From UBA6544 sp049601975 (GTDB lineage Bacteria; Pseudomonadota; Alphaproteobacteria; UBA8366), in the NCBI GenBank assembly GCA_049601975.1, contig JBMYRC010000036.1, positions 1-33,596 of the forward strand: a stretch of 33,596 nucleotides of DNA. Reading direction: 5' to 3'. Below, piece after piece: positions 16,759-25,510 of the stretch; within the stretch, counting starts at the first letter, position 1; each line of letters opens with the position of its first letter. Under the pieces are notes generated by a model. The model did no database searches and had not been told where the DNA came from. It was given only the letters and a program-made list of their open reading frames with translations. The position numbers and the translations under genes are program-made.

Positions 16759-17889
16759 ATGACAAACCGACCGACATTCCGCACAAAACTCTGCGATATT
16801 TTAGAAATCGAATACCCAATCATGCTGGCGGGCATGGGCTCTATGGGGAAGGCGACACCGCCGGCCCTCGTCGCTGCCGTCTCGAATGCGGGCGGCATGG
16901 GGGTTATCGGCGGCGCCGGCTTGGAGCCTGAGACCATCCGCGAGAAAATTTGCGAGACGCGGGCATTGACCGACAAGCCGATCGGAGTGGACCTGTTGTT
17001 GCCGGTGAACCTGGACACAAGTGCGGAGCCGACACGATCTTCGCTCCGCAAACAGATCGAGCGGGATTATCCAAAGCATTACGCCTTCATGCGCGGGCAA
17101 TTGGAAAAGCACGGAATCAGTGAAATTTTGGTCGAAAGCGAGACCGTCGTCTCGGTCGACCAAACCCGCAAGCAGGTCGAAGTGGTGCTCGAAGAAGACG
17201 TCCAGGTTTTCGCAGCCGGGCTCGGTGATCCTTCCTGGGTCGTCCCGATGGCGCACGAAAAAGGCATGACCGTCATCGGCTTGGTCGGCTCGCCGCGGAA
17301 TGCGGAGCGCCAAGCGGCGGCCGGATGCGACATCGTCATCGCGCAAGGCTACGAGGCGGGTGGCCATACCGGCAAAATTGCGAATTTCCCGCTCATTCCA
17401 CAGGTCGTCGACGCTGTCGCACCGATCCCGGTCGTGGCTGCAGGCGGTATCGCGGACGGGCGCGGCATTGCGGCGGCGCTTTCCCTTGGTGCCATTGGCG
17501 CCTGGATCGGTACCGCCTTCATCGTCGCCGAGGAAGGCGAGACCCATGATGAGAACAAGCAACAGATCATTGACGGTCACAGCCAACAATTTGATCCGCA
17601 ACGCTGGTATTCGGGGAAACCGTCCCGGCTGTTTGGGAACGACTATATCAAGGCATGGGAAGCGTCCGGCCTCGAACCCTTGCCGATGCCCTATCAGCGG
17701 GTGATCACCGATGACTTCAACGAGTCGGTGGCAGCAGCCGGAAAACTGGAGCTGCACATGAACCCGGCAGGACAAATCGCCGGCATGATCACGGAAAGAA
17801 AACCAGCGAAACAGATCATGGAAGACCTGGTCACAGGCACGATCGCCACCCTTGAGGAGATGCGGTACAAAGTGACAATCGGCGAATAG
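16759..17889 (+). CDS. Nitronate monooxygenase (2-nitropropane dioxygenase family)
   Basis: 376 residues, FMN-dependent TIM barrel. The N-terminus CDILEIEYPIMLAGMGSMG and AAVSNAGGMGVIGGAG are typical. AQGYEAGGHTGK carries the catalytic His of class I nitronate monooxygenases, and VVAAGGIADGRGIAAALSLGAIGAWIGTAF is the phosphate-binding end of the barrel. Known members oxidise nitronates such as propionate 3-nitronate; other members of the fold act on different substrates or are enoyl reductases. The 12-base spacing from the Rid gene and 33-base spacing to the broken nucleosidase gene indicate one transcription unit. Confidence 0.88.
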   Translation: MTNRPTFRTKLCDILEIEYPIMLAGMGSMGKATPPALVAAVSNAGGMGVIGGAGLEPETIREKICETRALTDKPIGVDLLLPVNLDTSAEPTRSSLRKQIERDYPKHYAFMRGQLEKHGISEILVESETVVSVDQTRKQVEVVLEEDVQVFAAGLGDPSWVVPMAHEKGMTVIGLVGSPRNAERQAAAGCDIVIAQGYEAGGHTGKIANFPLIPQVVDAVAPIPVVAAGGIADGRGIAAALSLGAIGAWIGTAFIVAEEGETHDENKQQIIDGHSQQFDPQRWYSGKPSRLFGNDYIKAWEASGLEPLPMPYQRVITDDFNESVAAAGKLELHMNPAGQIAGMITERKPAKQIMEDLVTGTIATLEEMRYKVTIGE

Positions 17890-17922
17890 TATTCCATCCC
17901 CAATATAGAAGATGGAAACACC

Positions 17923-18632
17923 ATGCTGGCCCCAATCGATGCGCTCGACGAAGAAGTGGCGATGCTCCACACGGATATCGATGTGGCGTCCGAAGCGACC
18001 CATGCAGGCATCACCGTCACCAAGGGTATTTATCGTGGTGTCGACTTAGTGCTGGCGAAATGCGGCGTCGGCAAGGTCAACGCGGCGATCTGCACGCAAA
18101 TGCTGATGGATATCTATCAGCCGAGGCCGTCACCTTCAGCGGAGTCGCGGGCGGGCTGGTGCGTAACATGGCGTTCGTCGACATGGTGATCACCAGCCAC
18201 CTGATCCAATTCGACGTCGACCTAACTGCCTTCGGGCGGCGGCACGGCGAGTTGCCCGACAGCAACCGGATATTCGAATCCGATCCCGAGCTGGTCCGCA
18301 TCGCGGGCGAGGCCTATGACTGCGCCTTCCCTGACACCGTCGATGCTCCCGGTCTAATGGTCGGCACCGTGGTCTCCGTTGACAAGTTCGTAAAAAACTC
18401 GGAGACCCTGCGCTGGCTGCAATGGGAATTCTTGGCGCTGGCCACGGAAATGGAAGGCGCCGCCGTCGGCTATACCTGAAGCCTCAGCAATGTCTCCTTC
18501 GTCGTCATCCGCGGTATCTCCGACGGCGGCGAAGAGACAGCGCACACGGACTTCGAGGACAACATCCACAAGGTTCGCCAGAACAGCTACCGGTTATTGG
18601 AAAAGTTCGTGCCGCTGTATGGCGCGCTTTAA
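17923..18632 (+). pseudogene. mtnN: 5'-methylthioadenosine/S-adenosylhomocysteine nucleosidase-like gene, frameshift plus stop
   Basis: Read through, this encodes about 236 residues of the MTAN/phosphorylase superfamily. Signs are DALDEEVAMLHTDID near the start, VLAKCGVGKVNAAICTQMLMDIYQ, then in the next frame AVTFSGVAGGLVRNMAFVDMVI, and ALATEMEGAAVGYT with the purine- and ribose-binding MEG motif. A -1 shift (one base lost) occurs near 18124 between QP and AVTF. An in-frame TGA at 18477-18479 follows GYT, after which SLSNVSFVVIRGISDGGEET, with the catalytic Asp of the ISD motif, continues to TAA at 18630-18632. Two independent lesions make a real pseudogene likely. The intact enzyme would recycle MTA and SAH. 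It ends where the convergent CurA-like gene ends. Confidence 0.85.
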
Positions 18633-19661
18633 TTACCCCGTCGGGTCGTCCGACACCTCAATCACGACCTTGCCAAAATTCTCGCCCTTGAGCAAACCCA
18701 TCAGGGTGGCGGGGGCATTCTCCAAACCGGCGACGCGGTGCTCCTTATACTTCACTTGGCCGTCGCGCACCCACTGGCCCATGTCGCGCCGGAAGTCGGC
18801 CTGCATGTCGGCGAAGTCGCGGACGATGAAACCTTCAATATGGAGGCGATATGTGAGGACGGCCCGCATCAAAGTCGGGAGCTTATTGGTACCGGTTGGC
18901 AGGTCGGTCATGCTGTATTGCGCGATCAAGCCACAGACCGGCATCCGGGCCCAGAAATTGAACAACGGGATGACCGCTTCCAGCACGCGGCCCGCGACAT
19001 TCTCAAAATAAATATCGATGCCGTCCGGACATGCGGCGGCGAGTTGAGCTTCGAAATCGTCGGCACGATGGTCAATGCAGGCATCGAAGCCGAGCTCATC
19101 TACCACGTAGGCGCATTTCTCCAGGCCGCCCGCGACACCGACGGCGCGGCAGCCTTTGATCTTAGCAATTTGGCCAACATTAGCGCCGACAGCGCCGGAG
19201 GCCGCGGCGACCACTAGGGTCTCCCCCTCTTTCGGCTTACCGAGCCGCAGCAGGCCCGAGTACGCCGTCATGCCGGGCATGCCGAGCACGCCGAGGGCGG
19301 TCGAAATGGGAGCTGCCGACGGGTCGACCTTGGAGAGCGCCGCGCCATCGGAGATCGCGAAGTCCTGCCAACCGCAACGCCCGACGAGGACATCGCCCTC
19401 GTCAAACTTACCGCCGTTCGACTTCTCGACGACGCTGACCGTGCCGCCTTCCATGACACCGCCGAGCGGCACCGGCTCCGCATAGGATTTCTCCGAATTC
19501 ATGCGGCCCCGCATATAAGGATCGAGCGAGAGATAGACCGTGCGCAACAGCATCTCACCGTCACCCGGTGTCGGGATCTCACTCTCCGCAAGTTCGAAGT
19601 TTTCGGCGACAGGCTGTCCCTCCGGGCGGCGGGCGAGCAGGACTTGGCGGTTCTTGGTCAT
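18633..19661 (-). CDS. CurA-like NADP-dependent MDR-family oxidoreductase (leukotriene B4 12-hydroxydehydrogenase type)
   Basis: 342 residues, medium-chain dehydrogenase/reductase superfamily without zinc. The N-terminus TVYLSLDPYMRGRMN is the hallmark of this branch. The NADP-binding region reads LVVAAASGAVGANVGQIAKIKGCRAVGVAGG (around 150-180), followed by LGFDACIDHRADDFEAQLAAACPDGIDIYFENVAG. These enzymes reduce enones and related unsaturated carbonyls with NADPH, as in E. coli CurA. Its stop lies directly next to the end of the broken mtnN gene on the other strand. It is a single gene with its own 5' region of about 160 bases shared divergently with the FMO gene. Confidence 0.92.
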   Translation of the reverse strand: MTKNRQVLLARRPEGQPVAENFELAESEIPTPGDGEMLLRTVYLSLDPYMRGRMNSEKSYAEPVPLGGVMEGGTVSVVEKSNGGKFDEGDVLVGRCGWQDFAISDGAALSKVDPSAAPISTALGVLGMPGMTAYSGLLRLGKPKEGETLVVAAASGAVGANVGQIAKIKGCRAVGVAGGLEKCAYVVDELGFDACIDHRADDFEAQLAAACPDGIDIYFENVAGRVLEAVIPLFNFWARMPVCGLIAQYSMTDLPTGTNKLPTLMRAVLTYRLHIEGFIVRDFADMQADFRRDMGQWVRDGQVKYKEHRVAGLENAPATLMGLLKGENFGKVVIEVSDDPTG

Positions 19662-19820
19662 AGTGTGTTCCTTTGTTTGAGGAGGAAGCTAACGGATTGC
19701 AGCTCCGCCGCAAGGCCCTAACCCTCCCCCTACGCGGGCGAGCGTTAGCAGAAACCCTGCGCGCCTTGGCCGCAGGTTTTGGATATTGGATCACCGGGAG
19801 CGTGCGCTACATTTAGCCTC

Positions 19821-21149
19821 ATGAATGATACACCAAATAAAAAACGCATCGCCGTTATTGGGGCCGGGGCGTGCGGGCTCTGCGCGGCGAAGTACCTCAC
19901 GCAAGCAGGACTCGATGTGACGATCTTCGAGATCGGCTCGCAGATGGGCGGCATGTGGTGTTACGAGAACGACAACAAACGATCCTCCGCATACCGAACC
20001 CTACACATCAACACCTCGCGGGACGTCACGCGGTTCCACGATCTCGATTTCGATCCGGACGTGCAGTTCTTCCCCGACCATAGGGATATGCACAAATATC
20101 TCGTCAAATATGCCGAGCATTTCGATATCGCCAAGCTCGTCCGCTACAGCACCCCGATCAAGGACGTACGGCCGCTGTTCGACCCGAAGACGGAACCGCC
20201 GCTGTGGGAGCTGGAACTAGATGACGGTTCCACGGAACAATTCGACGCCGTGATCGCCGCGACAGGCCACCTGTCGGAGCCGCTACACGTGCCGATGTTC
20301 CAGAATGATTTTAAAGGCGAGTACCTGCATGCACATTACTACCGCGAGCCCGAACCCTATGTCGGGAAACGCATCTGCATTGTCGGTGTTGGTAATTCAG
20401 CCTGCGACATCTCAGGCGATGTTTGCGCCACCGCCAAGCGTTGCGTGCTGGTCGCCCGCTCGGGCGTATTGATTTTGCCGAAGCTCTTATTCGGGATGCC
20501 ATTTACCGACATCACCCGGAAGATTCAGCGCCATTGGATTCCCGCATCCCTGCGGCGGCGCTTCACACGCTGGCTGACTTATCTAGCGCATGGGGACATC
20601 ACCAAGCTCGGCTTCAAACCACTCGTCGACAAACGAGCGCATGTCACCAGCAACGGCACAATCATCACCGACGTCGCCTATAGCCGGATTGAAGTAAAAC
20701 ACGGCATCGAGAAGATCGAGGGCAAGACCATCCATTTCGTCGACGGCTCGTCGGATGAATTCGATGTACTGATCGCGGCGACCGGATACCTGATCGATCT
20801 GCCGTTTATCTCTCGTGAGGTCGTACCGTTGGCGGACAACAAACTCAACCTCTACAAACGCATGACACGGCCCGATTGGCCCGGCCTCTACTTAATGGGC
20901 TTCTTCAATCTCGATTCCGCATTGAACATGGTCTACGAGCATCAGGCACGTTGGGTGCGCGACATCGAATTGGGCGAGGCTAAGATGCCCACCGCCGCGG
21001 AAATGGAAGCGGACATCAAGCGCAAGGACGATTGGGTGAAACAGAACTACAATGATTCGCCGCGCCACACGATCGAGGAAGAGCATGTGCCATATATTCA
21101 GGCGCTGAAGAAATCTCTGAAGGCGATGCGCCGAGCGGCTCGGAATTAA
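19821..21149 (+). CDS. Flavin-containing monooxygenase (FMO/BVMO group)
   Basis: 442 residues from ATG 19821, chosen because the FAD motif starts at once (KRIAVIGAGACGLCAAKYL); an upstream in-frame start adds 14 residues with no features. FAD-binding GAGACG is at 14-19. The FMO fingerprint FxGxxxHxxxY is FKGEYLHAHYY (164-174). The NADPH-binding motif is GVGNSACDIS (189-198). Two ATG motifs, AATGHLSEP and AATGYLIDLPF, are also typical. It should use NADPH and O2 to oxygenate N, S or carbonyl carbon. The substrate cannot be told; class B FMOs of marine alphaproteobacteria include trimethylamine monooxygenase. It stands alone and is convergent with the SDR gene. Confidence 0.9.
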   Translation: MNDTPNKKRIAVIGAGACGLCAAKYLTQAGLDVTIFEIGSQMGGMWCYENDNKRSSAYRTLHINTSRDVTRFHDLDFDPDVQFFPDHRDMHKYLVKYAEHFDIAKLVRYSTPIKDVRPLFDPKTEPPLWELELDDGSTEQFDAVIAATGHLSEPLHVPMFQNDFKGEYLHAHYYREPEPYVGKRICIVGVGNSACDISGDVCATAKRCVLVARSGVLILPKLLFGMPFTDITRKIQRHWIPASLRRRFTRWLTYLAHGDITKLGFKPLVDKRAHVTSNGTIITDVAYSRIEVKHGIEKIEGKTIHFVDGSSDEFDVLIAATGYLIDLPFISREVVPLADNKLNLYKRMTRPDWPGLYLMGFFNLDSALNMVYEHQARWVRDIELGEAKMPTAAEMEADIKRKDDWVKQNYNDSPRHTIEEEHVPYIQALKKSLKAMRRAARN

Positions 21150-21164
21150 CCGGCTACCTACGGA

Positions 21165-21205
21165 ACCTCATCCTGAGGAACCCGCTAAGCAGGCATCTCG
21201 AAGGG
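21165..21205. repeat. Interspersed palindromic repeat, single copy
   Basis: The sequence ACCTCATCCTGAGGAACCCG followed by CTAAGCAGGCATCTCGAAGGG matches the general form of a repeat I know from many alphaproteobacterial genomes, in which CCTCATCCTGAGGA is followed by a GC-rich loop and TCTCGAAGG. The left arm contains the palindrome CCTCATCCTGAGG-like core. It lies between the convergent FMO and SDR genes, where such elements usually sit. The loop is degenerate, so it is probably an old copy. Confidence 0.6.
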
Positions 21206-21218
21206 CGCCGCCAACCGA

Positions 21219-21977
21219 TCAAAGCGCGTTGTAACCGCCATCCACAAGCAGGTCGTCGCCGGTCATGAAGGAAGATTCATCGGACGCCAAGAACAGCGCT
21301 GCGTTCGCGATCTCCGTCGGCAGGCCGACACGTCCCATCAGGGTGAGCGCACCGGATTCTTGTTGCGCCGCTTCCTCACTGCCGGAACGCTCGAAGATGC
21401 GCTCCGTGCCGATCGGTCCCGGAGAGAGCGAGTTGACGCGGATGTTATCGCCCACATGATCCGCCGCCATGCTACGCGCCATCTGGATGAGCCCGCCCTT
21501 AACCGCGCAATAATCACTTCGCATCGGTTTGCCAACACTACCGAGCTGCGACGCCACATGAATGATCGAGCCGCCGCCGGAAGCCCGCATAGCCGGAATC
21601 GCGTATTTGCTCATCAGCATGGGACCCGTGAGGTTCACGTCGATGGCGCGCCGCCATTCCGCGATATCGACTTTCTCGACCGTATTCTTGCCAATGAAAT
21701 AAGCGGCATTGTTCATCAAGACATTGAGCTTGCCGAATTCATCGAGCGCTCGCTTCACCACCGCCTCGCAAGACGCGGCATCCGAGACATCGCAGCGTTG
21801 ACCGACAACATTGCCGCCGCCCGCCAAAATCTCTGCGGCAGTCTTCTTAATGCCGTCGCCGTCAATATCGGCGAGAACGAGCGAGGCGCCCTCGGCGCTG
21901 AACCGCTCCGCCGTCGCGCGCCCGATCCCCCGCACCGCACCGGTGATAATGCCAACTTTCCCTTCGAGACGTTTCAT
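21219..21977 (-). CDS. Short-chain dehydrogenase/reductase (classical SDR)
   Basis: 252 residues. The cofactor motif is IITGAVRGIGRATAERF, and Asp near LADIDGDG after the second strand points to NAD(H) preference. The NNAA motif is at 89-92. The catalytic set is complete: Ser143 in HVASQLGSVG, Tyr156 and Lys160 in SDYCAVKGG. The C-terminal LVDGGYNAL is typical. Unlike the SDR at 15503, it should be an active alcohol/ketone oxidoreductase. Its ATG overlaps the stop of the phytanoyl-CoA dioxygenase-family gene by four bases (ATGA), so the two are translationally coupled and probably act on the same substrate in sequence: hydroxylation, then oxidation. Confidence 0.93.
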   Translation of the reverse strand: MKRLEGKVGIITGAVRGIGRATAERFSAEGASLVLADIDGDGIKKTAAEILAGGGNVVGQRCDVSDAASCEAVVKRALDEFGKLNVLMNNAAYFIGKNTVEKVDIAEWRRAIDVNLTGPMLMSKYAIPAMRASGGGSIIHVASQLGSVGKPMRSDYCAVKGGLIQMARSMAADHVGDNIRVNSLSPGPIGTERIFERSGSEEAAQQESGALTLMGRVGLPTEIANAALFLASDESSFMTGDDLLVDGGYNAL

Positions 21978-22834
21978 GCCCGTTCTTCCTTTTCTTGATA
22001 GGCCGCTTTATGGGCGGCGGTCTGTTCGTCGTATCCTTCGCGGTAGCGCCGATAGGCCGCTTCATGATGCCTGGCATTTTCCGACACCTCGTGTTCGCGC
22101 GGGTCCGGCTCAATCTCAAAATTCCTGTACCGGTCGGTACCCCGCGCGAAACTCGCCCCCATGCGATAGCTGCCGACATGATAGACATGTGCAGGGATAT
22201 AGCTGATTCCAAATCCGATGCGTCGATCATCCGACCGGTTTGGCTCCGAACTGTGAATCACCATCGTGTGGTGGAACGAGAACTGACCGGCCTTTAACGG
22301 CGCGCTCTTTACGTTGGTGTCGTCAAAACTCTCGGTGATGGCCTGGCTGCCATGATTGACGCTGCCCGCCACTGTTTGCGGTGCATGATAGAGCTGCCCG
22401 AAATTTGAACTGCCGACAACGAAATTCATACAGCCGGCTTCCTCTGAGGCTTCCGATAAGGCAATCCAGGCCGTGACATGTTCGTAGGGCTGCATTCCAA
22501 AATATGTTGCGTCCTGATGCCAAGCGGTGATCTGGTCGGTGTCGGGATTCTTGATGAAAAACGTGGCATTGAAGATCAGAATATCCGGGCCGATTAAATC
22601 CTCAACCGCATCTAACACGCACGGAATGCGGACCAGCTCCGCGGCCCAAGATTCGCGGACGTGAACCTTGCGGTACTGCCAGGGCTCCAATGGTGCCCCG
22701 CCCTGTTCCCGCTCATACGCTTCCAGACAATCACGATAGTGGCGCGCTTCCTGCGTCGTCAGCGCTTCAAACGGAGCGAGAAAATTCTCCCGCCGGTATT
22801 GCGCCACCTGTTCATCGGTCAGGATATTCGGCAT
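21974..22834 (-). CDS. Phytanoyl-CoA dioxygenase (PhyH) family protein
   Basis: 286 residues from ATG 22832-22834, which is preceded by a strong RBS (CCGGAGGTAACG on the minus strand). A longer frame from 22903 lacks this. PhyH enzymes are Fe(II)/2-oxoglutarate oxygenases. The iron-binding triad fits: HQD in TAWHQDATYFGM gives His106 and Asp108, and the distal His is His194 in MVIHSSEPN, with the 2-oxoglutarate arginine in SDDRRIGFGISYIP. Known members hydroxylate phytanoyl-CoA, ectoine and various small metabolites. Here the gene follows two MFS transporters and precedes an SDR in one unit, suggesting import and hydroxylation of a small molecule. Confidence 0.92.
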   Translation of the reverse strand: MPNILTDEQVAQYRRENFLAPFEALTTQEARHYRDCLEAYEREQGGAPLEPWQYRKVHVRESWAAELVRIPCVLDAVEDLIGPDILIFNATFFIKNPDTDQITAWHQDATYFGMQPYEHVTAWIALSEASEEAGCMNFVVGSSNFGQLYHAPQTVAGSVNHGSQAITESFDDTNVKSAPLKAGQFSFHHTMVIHSSEPNRSDDRRIGFGISYIPAHVYHVGSYRMGASFARGTDRYRNFEIEPDPREHEVSENARHHEAAYRRYREGYDEQTAAHKAAYQEKEERA

Positions 22835-22892
22835 CGTTACCTCCGGATTAAGCTGTAGAGCGAACCGGGCCGTCTTCCAGGGGAGAACAGCT

Positions 22893-24128
22893 CTACTTCG
22901 CACCTTCGCGGCGGCAGGCGTAGGCCATTAGGACACTCGCCAATATGACATAAACCGCGCCGGCGACACCCATAACCGCTAGCGATACTTCCGCATCAAG
23001 GCCGAGCCCCAACAACGGTGGCGCCAGAGCAGAGCCAAAGACGCTGACGGTCGCCGCGAAACTTCGGATAGCACCGATATGCCGCGTCCCATAGACGTCA
23101 GCGAGCAATAACGGCACACAGGTCACCATCAGCCCCGAGGTCATTCCGAAACACCCCAAATAGACCCATGCCCAGATGAAATGATCGAAATATCCAACGA
23201 TAAGGACACCCGCCGCGAGGGGCACCAAGGCGAAGGGCATCAAACGCACCGCACCTACCCGATCCGCGAGATCGCCCGCATACGTCGAAAACATCACCGT
23301 CGTGAGCGCAAAGACGGCGTATCCCCCAGTCACCCATTCCGCCGACCATCCCTTCATGTCGGCGATCGTCAATTGATGAAAATTCATCGCGGTCTCAAGC
23401 AGCGCCGGAGCCATCAAGGCGGGCAGCATCAGAAAGAAAAACGGATCGCGAAGCATATGACCTAACCGCCGGTCGGATACAGGCGCGCTTTCGCCCACCT
23501 TGGATATCTCCCCTTGATCCGGAGTGTCATGCCGTCGTGGCAACAGCCAAATGATGAGCGGGATCATCAGTAATCCCGCGACCCCGCAAACCGCGTAGGT
23601 CGAGCGCCATCCAATCGCTCCAATAACCGCGACCGCCAGGACCGGCAGAAATGCCCGTCCAGCCGGAAACCCAAGCATGGCGATAGCAACTGCCTTGCCC
23701 CGATCGCGCACAAAGAATTTCACCATTCCGGTGACCGCCGTGTGCTGACACAGGCCTTGGCCAAACTGGCGTAACAGAAAGATCATGACGATCAGCGTCC
23801 ATGCCGCCGGCGCCAGCGACATGGCGAAACACGCCGCCACCATCCCAATCGCGACAATGATCGCGTAGGTGCGCACTGGCATTCGATCTATAAGACGGCC
23901 GGAAAACGGCAGCAGCGCCGCCGAGGCTAAGGTCCCGATCATATAAATCGAGCCCCATTCGGTATGGCTCAGGCCGAACTCCGCTTCGATACTGGGGCTA
24001 AAGACGCCAACGAAATAGGTCTGGCCGAAGCTCGACCCGAAAGCCATCAAGAACCCGAAACCCAACATATAGCGATTTCGATAGGCGAAACTCAAGTAGC
24101 CGGTGCGGGTTGGGCCGCCGTCGCTCAT
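22893..24128 (-). CDS. MFS transporter, second of a tandem pair
   Basis: 411 residues with about 12 hydrophobic segments. The N-terminal region has GSSFGQTYFVGVFSPSIEAEFGLSHTEWGSIYMIGT, which is highly similar to its neighbour encoded at 24125-25372. FSGRLIDR after helix 2 corresponds to the loop 2-3 motif of the major facilitator superfamily. The C-terminus ends in a basic tail (AYACRREGAK). Its ATG overlaps the stop of the upstream MFS gene by four bases, and the PhyH gene starts 59 bases after its stop. It belongs to a branch often described as monocarboxylate-porter-like, but the substrate is unknown. Confidence 0.92.
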   Translation of the reverse strand: MSDGGPTRTGYLSFAYRNRYMLGFGFLMAFGSSFGQTYFVGVFSPSIEAEFGLSHTEWGSIYMIGTLASAALLPFSGRLIDRMPVRTYAIIVAIGMVAACFAMSLAPAAWTLIVMIFLLRQFGQGLCQHTAVTGMVKFFVRDRGKAVAIAMLGFPAGRAFLPVLAVAVIGAIGWRSTYAVCGVAGLLMIPLIIWLLPRRHDTPDQGEISKVGESAPVSDRRLGHMLRDPFFFLMLPALMAPALLETAMNFHQLTIADMKGWSAEWVTGGYAVFALTTVMFSTYAGDLADRVGAVRLMPFALVPLAAGVLIVGYFDHFIWAWVYLGCFGMTSGLMVTCVPLLLADVYGTRHIGAIRSFAATVSVFGSALAPPLLGLGLDAEVSLAVMGVAGAVYVILASVLMAYACRREGAK

Positions 24129-25372
24129 GCCCGCGACCGAACATGGAAGATCATCAGGAGACTAGATGCGACAAAATAGGCGACGGACACGAGTGTCATG
24201 GTCAGGATCGACACATCAAGATCGAGCGCGAATCCGAGTGCCGGAGGCCCAAGCGCCGAGGCAAAAACGCTTAGGGTGGCAACGAAACTGCGAATCGCGC
24301 CAATATGCTGCGTGCCATACAGCTCGGAAAGAAACACGGGTATCAGTGTCGCCTTTATGCCTGAGCCGATGCCGTAGAGCCCAAGATATACCCACGCCCA
24401 AGCAGCGTGATCAAAGAACCCCAAGATCAATGTACCGATGATGTACGGTGTGAGTGAATAAACATAAAGCCGCACCGCGCCGATCTTGTCGACCAATGTT
24501 CCAATCCACATTGACGCCATGATCGTCGTCCCGGCATAAACGGCGTAACCAGTCGTAACCCATTCTGCGGACCACGACTTCAGCGCGGCAATCGGCAATA
24601 AATGGAAACTGAGCGCAGTATCAAAAAAAGACGGCGCCAGTATTGCCGGTAAAAACAGATAGAAAATCGGATCGCGCAGCACCTGGCGCAACGATCGATC
24701 TTCGTGATGCGTCGTTGATCGCGCCATTTTCCTTTCCGTGCTTGGAGCTTCCAATGCCAAGGCGGTTTCTCGGCGCGCGTGGCTCGTCAACAACCAGGCG
24801 ACGGCCGGCGTCAGCAACACCAGGACCAGCACAGCGCAAACGGCATATGTCTCTCGCCATCCAATCGCCGCGATGAGGGCGACGGTCGCGACTGGCATCA
24901 GCGCCCGCCCCATGGGAAAGCCGAGCGTCGCAAGTGCCACCGCCTTACCCCTATCACGACGGAAATATTTCACCATGCCAGTGACGGCGGTATGGCTGGC
25001 AAGGCCTTGTCCGGCCTGACGCAGCATGAAAATCATCGGTATGAGGAACCACGCCGTTGGCGAGAACGCTGCCGCTGCGCAGGCGACCGCGATAAACCCG
25101 CAGACCAATAAGGCATAGGTGCGCAGTTCCAGGTGATCGATCCAGCGCCCGGTAAACGTGAGTGCCCCCGCCGACATCAAGGTGCCGGCCATATAAATAG
25201 AACCCCACTGGCTGTGACTGAGGCCAAACTCAGCCTCAATGCTCGGTGTGAAAATGCCGATGAAGAAGGTCTGACCGAAGCTCGATCCGAGTGCCATCAA
25301 AAAACCAAAAGCGAGTAAGCGCCGGTTCCGCAGCGCGAATTGGATATAACCGATATTGGAGGAACTGCTCAT
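24125..25372 (-). CDS. MFS transporter, first of a tandem pair
   Basis: 415 residues, about 12 transmembrane segments. It shares long stretches with the following gene: GSSFGQTFFIGIFTPSIEAE, GLSHSQWGSIYMAGTLMSAG, RQAGQGLASHTAVTGMVKYF and LYGTQHIGAIRSFVATLSVFASALGPPALG. The two are clear tandem duplicates that have diverged, and may import two related compounds or form a pair. It is the first gene of the minus-strand unit MFS-MFS-PhyH-SDR. Between its start and the divergent acyl-CoA dehydrogenase gene lie 138 bases that include a palindromic repeat. Confidence 0.92.
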   Translation of the reverse strand: MSSSSNIGYIQFALRNRRLLAFGFLMALGSSFGQTFFIGIFTPSIEAEFGLSHSQWGSIYMAGTLMSAGALTFTGRWIDHLELRTYALLVCGFIAVACAAAAFSPTAWFLIPMIFMLRQAGQGLASHTAVTGMVKYFRRDRGKAVALATLGFPMGRALMPVATVALIAAIGWRETYAVCAVLVLVLLTPAVAWLLTSHARRETALALEAPSTERKMARSTTHHEDRSLRQVLRDPIFYLFLPAILAPSFFDTALSFHLLPIAALKSWSAEWVTTGYAVYAGTTIMASMWIGTLVDKIGAVRLYVYSLTPYIIGTLILGFFDHAAWAWVYLGLYGIGSGIKATLIPVFLSELYGTQHIGAIRSFVATLSVFASALGPPALGFALDLDVSILTMTLVSVAYFVASSLLMIFHVRSRA

Positions 25373-25463
25373 GGAGCGGGCTATTTAGCACAAGCTCGGC
25401 GGCGAAACAGCTTTCGCGTTGGCAGTGGGCCTGTTCGAGGCTGGACCTAATTTAAACTTCAAT

Positions 25464-25489
25464 GTCATTCCCACCTTCGCGCGAATGAC
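25464..25489. repeat. GTCATTC/GAATGAC palindromic repeat unit
   Basis: GTCATTC (25464-25470) and GAATGAC (25483-25489) form 7-bp inverted arms around CCACCTTCGCGC. This follows the form of a very common stem-loop repeat in alphaproteobacterial genomes (GTCATTCCCG...CGGGAATGAC). It sits between the divergent MFS and acyl-CoA dehydrogenase genes, just upstream of the latter's RBS (AGGAGGGAGAT), so it would be in the 5' untranslated region if the promoter lies further upstream. Confidence 0.65.
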
Positions 25490-25510
25490 GCACAGGAGGG
25501 AGATCATCAA

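Noticed and set aside
16801..18003. A 400-codon open frame on the minus strand opposite the nitronate monooxygenase gene
   Set aside because: It is antisense to a well-supported FMN-enzyme gene, its translation is rich in His and Arg with no recognisable fold, and GC-rich codon use creates such long shadows.
19715..19750. CCCTAACCCTCCCCCTACGC-like sequence resembling another alphaproteobacterial repeat
   Set aside because: Only one arm is recognisable and the partner arm cannot be paired convincingly, so I do not call it a repeat.
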